Assembly: GCF_000719515.1 (NCBI RefSeq) | Contig: NZ_JOGR01000011.1 | Location: 167,569-231,568, forward strand | Reading direction: 5' to 3' | DNA: 64,000 bases | Source: Glycomyces sp. NRRL B-16210 | Lineage (GTDB): Bacteria > Actinomycetota > Actinomycetes > Mycobacteriales > Micromonosporaceae | Shown here: positions 16,265 to 24,722 of the stretch, in pieces | How the letters are laid out: each line of letters starts with the position of its first letter | Position numbering within the stretch: the stretch's first letter is position 1 | The notes under the pieces: model-generated | The model's database searches: none | What the model saw: the letters and a program-made list of their open reading frames with translations, nothing else | Told to the model about the DNA's origin: nothing | Translations under genes and position numbers: made by a program

Positions 16265-17761
16265 ATGAACGGCAAACCGATCGCAGCCCTGGCGGGCATC
16301 GCCTGCGCGGGGGCGGCCCTCGCAGCGGCGCAGCTCGCCGCAGCGGCGGTGGCCCCTGGCAGCGCCCCCGTGGCCGCGGTCGGGGCCGCGGTGGTCGACG
16401 CCGTGCCCGAGCCGGTCAAGGACTTCGCGATCCGGACCTTCGGGGTCCACGACAAGCTGGTCCTGCTGGGGACCATCGGCGCCGTGCTCCTGGTCGCCGC
16501 CGCGGTCGTGGGCGTCCTCGCCGTCCGCCGCATCGCGATCGGCTACACCGCCCTCGCCCTCCTCGGCGCCGTCGGGGCCTGGGCCGCGCTGACCCGCCCG
16601 GCCGCCGGTGCGACCTGGGCGCTGCCCTCGATCGCCGGCGCCGCCTGCGGCGCGGTCGTCCTGTGGCTGCTGGTGCGGCGCCCCGCCGCCGCCGAGCCGC
16701 CCGTGCCCGGCAGGGTCGTCGACCGCCGCGGCGTCCTGTTCGCCCTCACCGGCGCCGGGCTCGCCGGCGCGGTCGGGTGGCGCCTGGGCGGCACCGGCGA
16801 GATCGACGCCGCCCGCGAGGCCGTCCGCCTTCCCGAGCCGGTCTCGGTCGGCCCCGCGGGGACCGGACTCGACGTCGAGGGCCTCACCCGCTACCTGACC
16901 CCGAACGCCGACTTCTACCGCGTGGACACCGCTTTGGTGCTTCCCCGGGTCCTCCCCGAGGACTACGTCCTGCGCGTCACCGGCCGCGTCGCGAACCCGA
17001 TCGAGCTGACCTTCGCCGACCTCCTCGAACGCGAGCTGGTCGAACGCGAGATCACCCTCTCCTGCGTCTCCAACGAGGTCGGCGGGAACCTCGCCGGGAA
17101 CGCCCGCTGGCTCGGCGCGCCCCTGGCCGACCTGCTCGCCGAGGCCGGGCCCGAGTCCGGCGCCGACCAGGTCGTCTCCCGCTCCGCGGACGGCTGGACC
17201 GCCGGGACCCCGACCGAGATCTGCATGGACGGGCGCGACGCCCTCGTCGCCGTCGGCATGAACGGCGAGCCGTTGCCGCTCGAACACGGCTTCCCGGTGC
17301 GCATGATCGTGCCCGGCCTGTACGGCTACGTCTCGGCCACCAAGTGGCTCGTGGAGATCGAGCTCTCCTCCTTCGCCGACTTCGACGCCTACTGGGTCCG
17401 CCGCGACTGGTCGGCCGAGGGCCCGGTCAAGACCTTCTCGCGCATCGACACGCCCAAGCCGCTCAAGCGCGTCGCGACCGGGCCGACCGCCGTCGCCGGG
17501 GTCGCCTGGGCCCAGCACCGCGGCATCGACCACGTCGAGGTCCGCGTCGACGAAGGCCCCTGGAACGAGGCCGAACTCGCCCCCGTCATCGGCGAGGACA
17601 CCTGGCGCCAGTGGCAGTGGACGTGGAACGCCGAGCCCGGCCGCCACAAGTTGGAGGTCCGCGCGACCGACGCGGAGGGCGACACGCAGACCCAGGAGCG
17701 GACACCACCGTTCCCCGACGGCGCCACCGGCTGGCACTCGGTCGTCGTCACCGCCGAATGA
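16265..17761 (+). CDS. Membrane-anchored molybdopterin-dependent oxidoreductase (sulfite-oxidase fold)
   Basis: A 498-residue protein. About five transmembrane helices occupy residues 1-180. An extracytoplasmic molybdopterin domain follows, with the molybdenum-ligand cysteine in ITLSCVSNEVGGN, and then a C-terminal immunoglobulin-like dimerisation domain (HRGIDHVEVRVDEGPWNEAEL). It probably reduces or oxidises small sulfur or nitrogen compounds, or repairs oxidised residues, in the cell envelope. It stands behind a SigK-type promoter and 42 bp before the fasciclin lipoprotein gene, so both are likely SigK-controlled. The substrate is unknown. Confidence 0.88.
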   Translation: MNGKPIAALAGIACAGAALAAAQLAAAAVAPGSAPVAAVGAAVVDAVPEPVKDFAIRTFGVHDKLVLLGTIGAVLLVAAAVVGVLAVRRIAIGYTALALLGAVGAWAALTRPAAGATWALPSIAGAACGAVVLWLLVRRPAAAEPPVPGRVVDRRGVLFALTGAGLAGAVGWRLGGTGEIDAAREAVRLPEPVSVGPAGTGLDVEGLTRYLTPNADFYRVDTALVLPRVLPEDYVLRVTGRVANPIELTFADLLERELVEREITLSCVSNEVGGNLAGNARWLGAPLADLLAEAGPESGADQVVSRSADGWTAGTPTEICMDGRDALVAVGMNGEPLPLEHGFPVRMIVPGLYGYVSATKWLVEIELSSFADFDAYWVRRDWSAEGPVKTFSRIDTPKPLKRVATGPTAVAGVAWAQHRGIDHVEVRVDEGPWNEAELAPVIGEDTWRQWQWTWNAEPGRHKLEVRATDAEGDTQTQERTPPFPDGATGWHSVVVTAE

Positions 17762-17803
17762 ACGCCGGGGCGAACCCCGGCACCGAAGAGAGAGGCAAGA
17801 CCG

Positions 17804-18442
17804 ATGAGCAATCGACTTCTGACCCGCACTGGAGCACTGGTGGTGGCCGCCGGATTCGCGTTCGCGCTGACCGCCTGCGGCTCGGACGGCGACGACACCT
17901 CCACCGAGGACGCCACGTCCAACGAAGCGCCCATGACCGAGGACGAGGCCACCGAGGAGGACATGGCCTCCGGCGAGTTCGGCGCGGCGTGTTCGGCCGT
18001 GCCGGCCGACGGCGAAGGCAGCTTCTCGGGGATGGCCGACGACCCGGTCGCCACCGCCGCGAGCAACAACCCGGTGCTGTCCACGCTGGTCACCGCCGTG
18101 ACCGAGGCCGATCTGGTCGACACGCTCAACTCGGCCGAGGACATCACCGTGTTCGCGCCGACCGACGACGCGTTCGCGAAGATCCCCGAGGCCGACCTGG
18201 AGTCGGTGCTGGCCGACCAGGACATGCTGACGAGCGTGCTGACCTACCACGTGGTGGGCGGGCGACTCGCGCCCGAGGACCTCGCCGGGGAGCACGAGAC
18301 GCTCCAGGGCGGGACGCTCGAGGTGAGCGGCTCGGGTGAGGACTTCACCGTCAACGGCGAGTCCGCCGTGGTCTGCGGCAACGTCCAGACCGCCAACGCC
18401 ACCGTCTACATCGTCGACACGGTCCTGATGCCCACTTCCTAA
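17804..18442 (+). CDS. Fasciclin-domain lipoprotein (MPT83/MPT70-like)
   Basis: A 212-residue secreted lipoprotein. The signal peptide ends in the lipobox LTAC (Cys25). A Glu/Thr/Asp-rich linker follows, then one fasciclin (FAS1) domain with NNPVLSTLVTAVTEADLVDTL, ITVFAPTDDAFAKIP and TYHVVGGRL. FAS1 proteins mediate surface adhesion. In mycobacteria mpt70 and mpt83 are the main SigK targets, and this homologue lies in the same sigma locus, 42 bp after the oxidoreductase gene. Co-transcription from the SigK promoter at 16231 is likely. Confidence 0.93.
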   Translation: MSNRLLTRTGALVVAAGFAFALTACGSDGDDTSTEDATSNEAPMTEDEATEEDMASGEFGAACSAVPADGEGSFSGMADDPVATAASNNPVLSTLVTAVTEADLVDTLNSAEDITVFAPTDDAFAKIPEADLESVLADQDMLTSVLTYHVVGGRLAPEDLAGEHETLQGGTLEVSGSGEDFTVNGESAVVCGNVQTANATVYIVDTVLMPTS

Positions 18443-18454
18443 GGGCCCGGTGTC

Positions 18455-18485
18455 CGGGGCCGTCCGCGATCCGCGGGCGGCCCCG
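18455..18485 (+). terminator. Hairpin after the fasciclin gene
   Basis: CGGGGCCGTCCGCG pairs with CGCGGGCGGCCCCG (14 bp with one G-U pair) around a three-base loop, just after the fasciclin stop. The marR gene ends 6 bp beyond on the other strand, so it may act in both directions. Confidence 0.7.
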
Positions 18486-18490
18486 ACGCG

Positions 18491-18988
18491 CTACCCGGGA
18501 TCGGCCGGGGGGCGCTCGCGCCCGACCGACTGCATCGCCGCGGTGCTCACCGCCAGGAACCGGGCCACGACCTCGCGCTCGGCGGGCCCGAACTCGGCCC
18601 AGGACTGGGCGAACGCCCGCGCCAGCGGCACGAACATGCGCCCGCCCTCGACCAGGGCCGCCTCGGGCACGGTCAGGGCCACGCGGCGCCGGTCGCCGGC
18701 CGGTCGCGTGCGCTCCACGTGCCCGAGCGCCTCGAGCCGGTCCACGAGCGCCGTGGTCGCCGACGGGCTCAACCCCAGCTCCCTCGCCAGGCCCGAGGGC
18801 GACATCGGGTCGCCGCCGCGGGCCGCGTCGAGGATGAGGCCGAGCGCGTTGACGTCGGTGCGGTGGAGGCCGTGGCGGGCCCCGAACCGCTCGGCGTACC
18901 GGTCGGACTCCACCGTCAGCGTCTGGAGCAGCCGGGTGAGGTCGAGGTCGGAGAGCCCGCCTCCGGTATCGGCGGTGTCGCGGGTCAT
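18491..18988 (-). CDS. MarR-family transcriptional regulator
   Basis: A 165-residue winged-helix repressor. The DNA-binding part is at about residues 55-105 (SGLARELGLSPSATTALVDRLEALGHVERTRPAGDRR), with the conserved DxRxxR-type wing at GDRRRV. Flanking helices form the dimer domain. It is divergent from an MmpL transporter gene, with palindromes between them, so it probably represses the transporter and itself and is released by a small lipophilic ligand. ATG 18988 was chosen; an upstream in-frame extension would run through the operator. Confidence 0.88.
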   Translation of the reverse strand: MTRDTADTGGGLSDLDLTRLLQTLTVESDRYAERFGARHGLHRTDVNALGLILDAARGGDPMSPSGLARELGLSPSATTALVDRLEALGHVERTRPAGDRRRVALTVPEAALVEGGRMFVPLARAFAQSWAEFGPAEREVVARFLAVSTAAMQSVGRERPPADPG

Positions 18989-19032
18989 AGGTGTCGTCCT
19001 GTCCGTGTCCGAGGTCGAACTGTAGTTTACTG

Positions 19033-19060
19033 TTTCGATCATCGAAATATCCATCGATGG
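19033..19060. promoter_or_regulatory. MarR operator region, two palindromes
   Basis: TTTCGAT-C-ATCGAAA (19033-19047, 7-bp arms) and CCATCGATGG (19051-19060) lie between marR and mmpL. TAAACT on the minus strand just below (about 19025-19030) could be the marR -10, so the first palindrome would cover its -35. This is the expected arrangement for an autoregulating MarR protein. Confidence 0.6.
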
Positions 19061-19102
19061 AACCACCGGCGTATTGCGCTCCGAAGACGAGGAGACCCGA
19101 CC

Positions 19103-21211
19103 ATGGCCCCCGAACGACCGAAGCGCGCGGTCGCGCGACTGCGCTGGCTCCTCCCGGCGCTGCTGGCGCTGGCCTGGCTCGCCGTGGGCGCCTTCGCGGG
19201 GCCCTTCGCCGGGAAGCTCAGCCAGGTCGCCGTCAACGACGGCTCGGCGTTCCTGCCCTCCACGGCCGAGTCCACCGAGGTGATCGAGCTGCGGGCGGCC
19301 TTCGAGGACACCGACGCCACCGTCGCCCAGGTCGTGGCCGAACGTCCCGGCGGGCTCGAAGGCGGCGACTTCGCCTACCTCGCCGCGGCCGGGGAGGCGA
19401 TCGCGGCCCTGCCGTTCAACGCCGGGCCGGCGCCCGAGCCGATCCCCTCCGGCGAGGCCGCGCCCGAAGCGGCCATGATGATCGTCCTCATCGACGCCTC
19501 CGAGGAAGCCGGCGTCGACGAGTCGGACGCGGTCGCCGAGATCCGCGCGCTCCTCGCAGACGACCGCCCCGAAGGGCTCGAAGTGCTCGTCGCCGGCCAG
19601 GCCGCGCTCGGCGCCGACCTCGGCGAGGCCTTCGGCGGCGTCGACGGCCTGCTCCTGCTCGTGGCCGCGGCCGTCGTCGCGGTGATCCTCGTGCTCGTCT
19701 ACCGCTCCCCGCTGCTGCCGATCCTGGTGCTCCTGTCCTGCGGCTTCGCGCTCGCCGCCGCCAGCGCGGCCGTCTACGCCCTGGCCGACGCGGGCGTGAT
19801 CGATCTCAACGGCCAGAGCCAGGGCATCCTGTTCATCCTCGTCTTCGGCGCGGCCACTGACTACGCGCTGCTGCTCGTGGCCCGATTCCGGGAGGAGCTG
19901 AGCGGCGGCGCCGACCGGTTCGCGGCCGTCCGCAAGGCGCTGCGCGCCACGATCGAGCCCATCGCCGCCTCGGCCGGGACCGTGATCCTCGGCGTGCTGT
20001 GCCTGCTGTTCAGCCAGTTGGAGTCGAACCGGGGGCTCGGGCCGGTCGCGGCGATCGGCATCGGCGCCTCGTTCCTGGCGGCCACGACGTTCCTCCCGGC
20101 GGTGCTGGCCCTGTTCGGGCGGTCCGCGTTCTGGCCGCGCCGCATGGCCTCCGGCGCCGCGCCGCGCCGTTCGCGCCTGTGGTCGGGCGTGGCCGGGCTC
20201 GTCGCCCGCCGGCCCCGGGCGGTCTGGTTGACCGTGGCCGCGGGACTGGTGGTCGCGGCGGCGTTCATGACCCAGCTCAAGGCCGACGGGACGACGCAGA
20301 CGGACGTGTTCCTCACCGAGGTCGACTCGGTCGCGGGCCAGGAGCTGCTCGCCGAGCACTTCGCGGCGGGCTCGGGCGCGCCGGCGGTCATCATCGCGAA
20401 CGCCGACCAGGCCGAGGCGGTCGCCTCGGCCGCGGAGGTCGACGGGGTCGCCGAGGTCGCCTTGGCGGTGGACGAGACCGGCGAGGTCCGCGAAGTGGAC
20501 GGCCTGGTCGAGATCGAAGCGGTCCTGGAGGACGCGCCCGACAGCGACGCCGCGATGGACACTGTGGAGCGGCTGCGGGAGTCGGTGCACGCCGTCTCCG
20601 GCGCGGACGCCAAAGTGGGCGGACCGACCGCGATCCAGCTCGACACCCTCAACGTCTCCGAGCGCGACCGCGCGTTGATCATCCCGATCGTGCTCGTGGT
20701 GATCCTGCTGGTGCTCATGCTGCTGCTGCGGTCGATCCTGGCGCCGCTGCTGCTGGTCGCGACCGTCGTGGTCTCCTTCGGGGCCACCATGGGCGTCTCG
20801 GCGCTGGTGTTCAACCACCTCCTCGGGTTCCCCGGCGCCGATCCCACAGTGGTCCTGTTCGGGTTCGTCTTCCTGGTGGCCTTGGGGATCGACTACAACA
20901 TCTTCCTGATGACGCGCGTGCGCGAGGAGTCGGCGCGGCTGGGGACCCGCGCCGGGACGCTCCGCGGCCTGGTCGCCACCGGCGGGGTCATCACCTCCGC
21001 CGGGGTGGTCCTCGCCGCGACGTTCTCGGCGCTCGCGGTCCTGCCGATCCTGTTCCTGGCGCAGATCGCGTTCGTGGTCGCCTTCGGTGTCCTCCTCGAC
21101 GCGGTCATCGTCCGCTCCCTGCTGGTGCCCGCGCTCACGTTCGACATCGGCCGCGCGGTCTGGTGGCCCTCGAAGCTCGCTCGCCGAGTAAGGCCCGACC
21201 GCCGCGAGTAA
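19103..21211 (+). CDS. MmpL/RND-family membrane transporter
   Basis: A 702-residue inner-membrane protein with the twofold MMPL layout: one N-terminal helix, a periplasmic domain of about 150 residues, five helices, then the same again. Each half carries the proton-relay motif region: FGAATDYALLL in the first and ALGIDYNIFL in the second. Family members export lipids, siderophores or drugs. GAGGAG lies 8 nt before the ATG. The divergent MarR gene suggests substrate-induced expression. The substrate is unknown, and no lipid-synthesis genes are adjacent. Confidence 0.92.
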   Translation: MAPERPKRAVARLRWLLPALLALAWLAVGAFAGPFAGKLSQVAVNDGSAFLPSTAESTEVIELRAAFEDTDATVAQVVAERPGGLEGGDFAYLAAAGEAIAALPFNAGPAPEPIPSGEAAPEAAMMIVLIDASEEAGVDESDAVAEIRALLADDRPEGLEVLVAGQAALGADLGEAFGGVDGLLLLVAAAVVAVILVLVYRSPLLPILVLLSCGFALAAASAAVYALADAGVIDLNGQSQGILFILVFGAATDYALLLVARFREELSGGADRFAAVRKALRATIEPIAASAGTVILGVLCLLFSQLESNRGLGPVAAIGIGASFLAATTFLPAVLALFGRSAFWPRRMASGAAPRRSRLWSGVAGLVARRPRAVWLTVAAGLVVAAAFMTQLKADGTTQTDVFLTEVDSVAGQELLAEHFAAGSGAPAVIIANADQAEAVASAAEVDGVAEVALAVDETGEVREVDGLVEIEAVLEDAPDSDAAMDTVERLRESVHAVSGADAKVGGPTAIQLDTLNVSERDRALIIPIVLVVILLVLMLLLRSILAPLLLVATVVVSFGATMGVSALVFNHLLGFPGADPTVVLFGFVFLVALGIDYNIFLMTRVREESARLGTRAGTLRGLVATGGVITSAGVVLAATFSALAVLPILFLAQIAFVVAFGVLLDAVIVRSLLVPALTFDIGRAVWWPSKLARRVRPDRRE

Positions 21212-21350
21212 GGGATTCTGAGGGGATCGGGTCCGGAACTAAGGCGGGTAAGGGGTGCATCGACGCGGAATGCTGATGCACCCCGGCGGGCCTCAGCCGG
21301 AGCATTGGTGTCAGGCCGGAGACACCGGCCCCGACACCGAAGGACCGAAG

Positions 21351-21569
21351 ATGAACGACTTCGATTTCCACTACACGCACTACGTCCGACACGAGGAGCT
21401 CATCAAGGACGCCGAGAACGAGCGCCTCGCCCGCAGCCTCATCAAGGCCGCCAAGCAGACCCGCCGCAGCGGTCGCACCGTCCCGCACGACGGCGTCGCC
21501 CGCCGGGTCGCCCGCGCCCTCGGCCGCGGCGACGCGGACCGGCGAAATGAACAAGCCGCCGCGTCATAG
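21351..21569 (+). CDS. Small basic hypothetical protein
   Basis: A 72-residue protein with no recognised domain: an aromatic N-terminus (FDFHYTHYVRHEEL), then a charged helix (DAENERLARSLIKAAKQTRR) and an Arg/Ala-rich end. There is no membrane segment or cysteine. ATG 21351 is preceded by a purine-rich stretch (AAGGACCGAAG) that can serve as ribosome site. The stop lies 9 bp before the LAL regulator start, so they may share a transcript. It resembles small unnamed actinobacterial proteins found beside membrane or regulatory genes. Confidence 0.6.
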   Translation: MNDFDFHYTHYVRHEELIKDAENERLARSLIKAAKQTRRSGRTVPHDGVARRVARALGRGDADRRNEQAAAS

Positions 21570-21578
21570 GGCCATGTC

Positions 21579-24500
21579 ATGATTGCTGACATGCCGCGCC
21601 TTGGTTCCGATCTCCCCCTCTTCGCCCGCGACGCCGAACTCGCGACACTGCGCGAGGCACTCGCCGCCGCGAAGACCGGGAGGCCCGCCACGGTGCTCGT
21701 CTCCGGCGACGCCGGAGTCGGCAAGACCAGGCTGCTCCACGAATTCACCGACAGCGCCGGTGACGGTGTCCGCACCGTCACCGGCCACTGCCTCGACACC
21801 GCCGACTCGGCCCTCCCGTACCTGCCCTTCGCCGAGATCATCGGCTCCCTCGCCCGCGACAACCCCGACCTCGTCGCCGCCCACCCCGGCCTCGGCCCGC
21901 TCCTGCCCGGCCACCCCGCCGCCGCCGAAGGCGACTTCGGGCGACTCGGCCTCTTCGAAGCCCTCCACGCCGCGCTCGCCGACCTCGCCGCCGCCCAACC
22001 GGTCGTCCTCACCGTCGAAGACCTGCACTGGGCCGACCGCTCCAGCCGCGACCTCCTCGCCTTCCTCACCTCGCGCCTCACCGGCCAGCGCCTGCTCATC
22101 CTCGGCTCCTACCGCGCCGACGCCCTCCACCGCGGCCACCCCCTGCGCCCCCTCCTGGCCGAACTGGTGCGACTGCCGGCCGTCCAGCGCCTCCACCTCG
22201 ACCCGTTCGACCCGCAGCACGCCGCCGACTTCGTGCGCGAACTCAACGCCGGGCTCGACGACGCCTCCGTCTCCAAGATCGCCGCCGCCTCCGAGGGCAA
22301 CGCGTTCCTCGCCGAGGAGCTCGCCGCCGCCGAGACCCACACGGTCACCCTCGAACTCGCCGAAGTCCTCCTCTCCCGGCTCGAGCGCCTCCCCGACGCC
22401 GCCAAGCAGGTCGTCCAGCTCGCCTCCGTCATGGGCCGCCGCTTCACCTACCGGCGCCTCAACGCCGCCGCATGGACCCTCCTCGACGAGACCGGCCTGC
22501 GCCACGAACGCGAACTCGACGAAGCCCTCAGGGCCGCGATCTCCCACGGCATCATCGTGCAGAAGAGCGCCGACACCTACGCCTTCCGCCACGCCCTGCT
22601 CGGCGAGGCCGTCTACTCCGATCTCCTCCCGGGCGAACGCATCCGCTACCACCAGAAGATCGCCGAGTCGCTGGCCGACGACCACGGCAAGGGCGCCGAG
22701 GCCGAACTCGCCCACCACGCCCACGAGTCCGGCGACCTGCCCTGCGCGCTCTCCGCCTCGGTGCGCGCCGCCGACGAGGCCGTCGAACTCGCCGCCCCCG
22801 CCGAAGCCCTCCTCCACCTCGAACGCGCCCTGACCCTGTTCGACCGCGTCCCCGCCGCCCGCCGGCCCGAGGGCGTCACCGAACTGCGGCTGACCCTCCG
22901 CGCCGCCTCCAACGCCGAGGCCTCGGGCGAGATCAAACGCGCCCAGTCCTACTCGGCCGCGGCCGTGCGCCTCGCCGACGCCTCCGGCGACCCCCTCACC
23001 GGCGCCTCCACCCGCCGCAAGTACGCCAAGCACCTCCTCACCGTCGAAGGCTACGAACCGGACGCCCACCGGGTCGCCTGGGAGGCCTGGGAACTGGTCA
23101 AGGACGACAAGCCGCACGCGATCAAGGCCTGGGCCCAGGCCGTCCTCGCCCGCACCTGCTACGCCAACCGCCAGTACGAGGAGGCCGCCACCTGGTCGGC
23201 GCAGGCGATCGCCACCGCCGACGCGGTCGACCACGACCCGGACCACGGCCACCTCGCGGCGAAGGCCGACGCGATCCTCACCGACAACTTCGCCGCCTTC
23301 CGCGGCGGCGTCCAGACCGTGGACCAGACCATCGCCCGCAACCGGGAGGCCGTCGACCTCGTGCGTGGCAAAGGCTGGCCCGAGGTCGAGCTGCGCGCCC
23401 ACTTCAACGACGGCCTCGCCCTGATCGAGGCGGCCCGCATCGCCGAGTCCCTCGTCCACTTCGACCGTGGCGCCCACCTCGCCCGGCGCACCGGCGACAA
23501 GTGGAGCGGCTTCGGCCTGGAGATCGCCGTCCGCCAGGTCATCTGCAACTACATGCTCGGCCGCTGGGACGAGGTCGACGCCAACGGCGAGATGGCCTCC
23601 AGCGTCCTGCCCGGGGTCGTCCTCACCCGCCTCGCCGCCGCCGTGCTCCTCGTCGACGTCGCCCGCGGCCGCTTCGAGGCCGCCGACCGGCGCCTGGACT
23701 ACCTCGCCGACCGCTGGCAGATCGACGGCCAGGTCCTCGCCCTTTCCTCGCTGTGCGGCGCCGAACTCGACCGCTGGCGCGGCCGACCGGCCGACGCCCT
23801 GGCACGCGTCGAGCAGGCCACCGAGTGGATGAGCCGCCGCCGCGGCTACTACCTCGCCGGCCTGTCGGTGTGCTCCGCCGGGATCGGCGCCGCCGCCGAC
23901 CTCGCCCAGCAGCACCGCCAGAACGGCGACCAGACCGCGGCTGACGAAGCGGTCGCGAACGGCAAGCGCCTGGCCGAACGCGCCCAGTTCTTCCTCGAAC
24001 ACGGCCGACCCCTCTCGGGCACCCTCGGACCCGAAGGACATGCCTGGCTCGCCCAGATCGACGCCGAACGCTCCCGCCTCGACGGCATCGGCGACGCCCG
24101 GCTCTGGCGCGTGGCCGCCGAAGCCTTCGACTACCGCACCACCGAGCGGTCCGTCAACGGCGGAACGTCCGAAGCCGTTCCACAGCGATCCGCCGTGAGA
24201 CTCGGCGAGCAGGAACGCCTCGACCTGGCTCTCAACGACCCGGTCGCCTCCGAGACCCTCGCCCTCCTCGACGCCGCCGACGATGCTCCGGGAGTCGGCG
24301 CGCAGGAGGGGAACTGGGCCGAGCCGTACCGCCAGACCTACGCCCGCTGGCGCCTGGCCGAGGCACTGCTCGCCGAGAGCAGCGCCGAATCCCGAGCCGA
24401 AGCCGCCGAGATCCTCACCGAGGCGAAGGCCACCGCGATCCGCCTGGGCGCGAAGCCGCTGTCCGAGGAGCTGTGCGCGCTGGCCGAACGCGCCCGCCTC

Positions 24501-24722
24501 GACACACCGCTGCCGACCTCGACGCCGCTGACGCCGAGGGAGCTGGCGGTGCTGCGGTTGGTGGCGCGCGGGCTGACGAACCGCCAGATCGGCACCGAGC
24601 TGTACATCTCGGAGAAGACGGTGAGCGTGCACCTGTCGAGAGCAATGGCAAAACTCGAAGTCGCGGGCCGGGCGGCCGCAGTGAACGCCGCCCACCTCCG
24701 CGGCTACCTGACCGAAGACTGA
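21579..24722 (+). CDS. LAL-type LuxR regulator with AAA ATPase domain
   Basis: A 1047-residue cytoplasmic regulator. The N-terminal STAND-like AAA domain has Walker A GDAGVGKT (residues 43-50) and Walker B VVLTVEDLHWAD (about 143-154). A central helical repeat/TPR region of over 600 residues follows. The C-terminal LuxR helix-turn-helix (LTPRELAVLRLVARGLTNRQIG and SEKTVSVHLSRAMAKL) occupies the last 65 residues. LAL proteins activate antibiotic, sterol or sugar pathways after binding an inducer. No obvious target cluster is adjacent. ATG 21591 (MPRLGSD) is an equally possible start. Confidence 0.92.
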   Translation: MIADMPRLGSDLPLFARDAELATLREALAAAKTGRPATVLVSGDAGVGKTRLLHEFTDSAGDGVRTVTGHCLDTADSALPYLPFAEIIGSLARDNPDLVAAHPGLGPLLPGHPAAAEGDFGRLGLFEALHAALADLAAAQPVVLTVEDLHWADRSSRDLLAFLTSRLTGQRLLILGSYRADALHRGHPLRPLLAELVRLPAVQRLHLDPFDPQHAADFVRELNAGLDDASVSKIAAASEGNAFLAEELAAAETHTVTLELAEVLLSRLERLPDAAKQVVQLASVMGRRFTYRRLNAAAWTLLDETGLRHERELDEALRAAISHGIIVQKSADTYAFRHALLGEAVYSDLLPGERIRYHQKIAESLADDHGKGAEAELAHHAHESGDLPCALSASVRAADEAVELAAPAEALLHLERALTLFDRVPAARRPEGVTELRLTLRAASNAEASGEIKRAQSYSAAAVRLADASGDPLTGASTRRKYAKHLLTVEGYEPDAHRVAWEAWELVKDDKPHAIKAWAQAVLARTCYANRQYEEAATWSAQAIATADAVDHDPDHGHLAAKADAILTDNFAAFRGGVQTVDQTIARNREAVDLVRGKGWPEVELRAHFNDGLALIEAARIAESLVHFDRGAHLARRTGDKWSGFGLEIAVRQVICNYMLGRWDEVDANGEMASSVLPGVVLTRLAAAVLLVDVARGRFEAADRRLDYLADRWQIDGQVLALSSLCGAELDRWRGRPADALARVEQATEWMSRRRGYYLAGLSVCSAGIGAAADLAQQHRQNGDQTAADEAVANGKRLAERAQFFLEHGRPLSGTLGPEGHAWLAQIDAERSRLDGIGDARLWRVAAEAFDYRTTERSVNGGTSEAVPQRSAVRLGEQERLDLALNDPVASETLALLDAADDAPGVGAQEGNWAEPYRQTYARWRLAEALLAESSAESRAEAAEILTEAKATAIRLGAKPLSEELCALAERARLDTPLPTSTPLTPRELAVLRLVARGLTNRQIGTELYISEKTVSVHLSRAMAKLEVAGRAAAVNAAHLRGYLTED

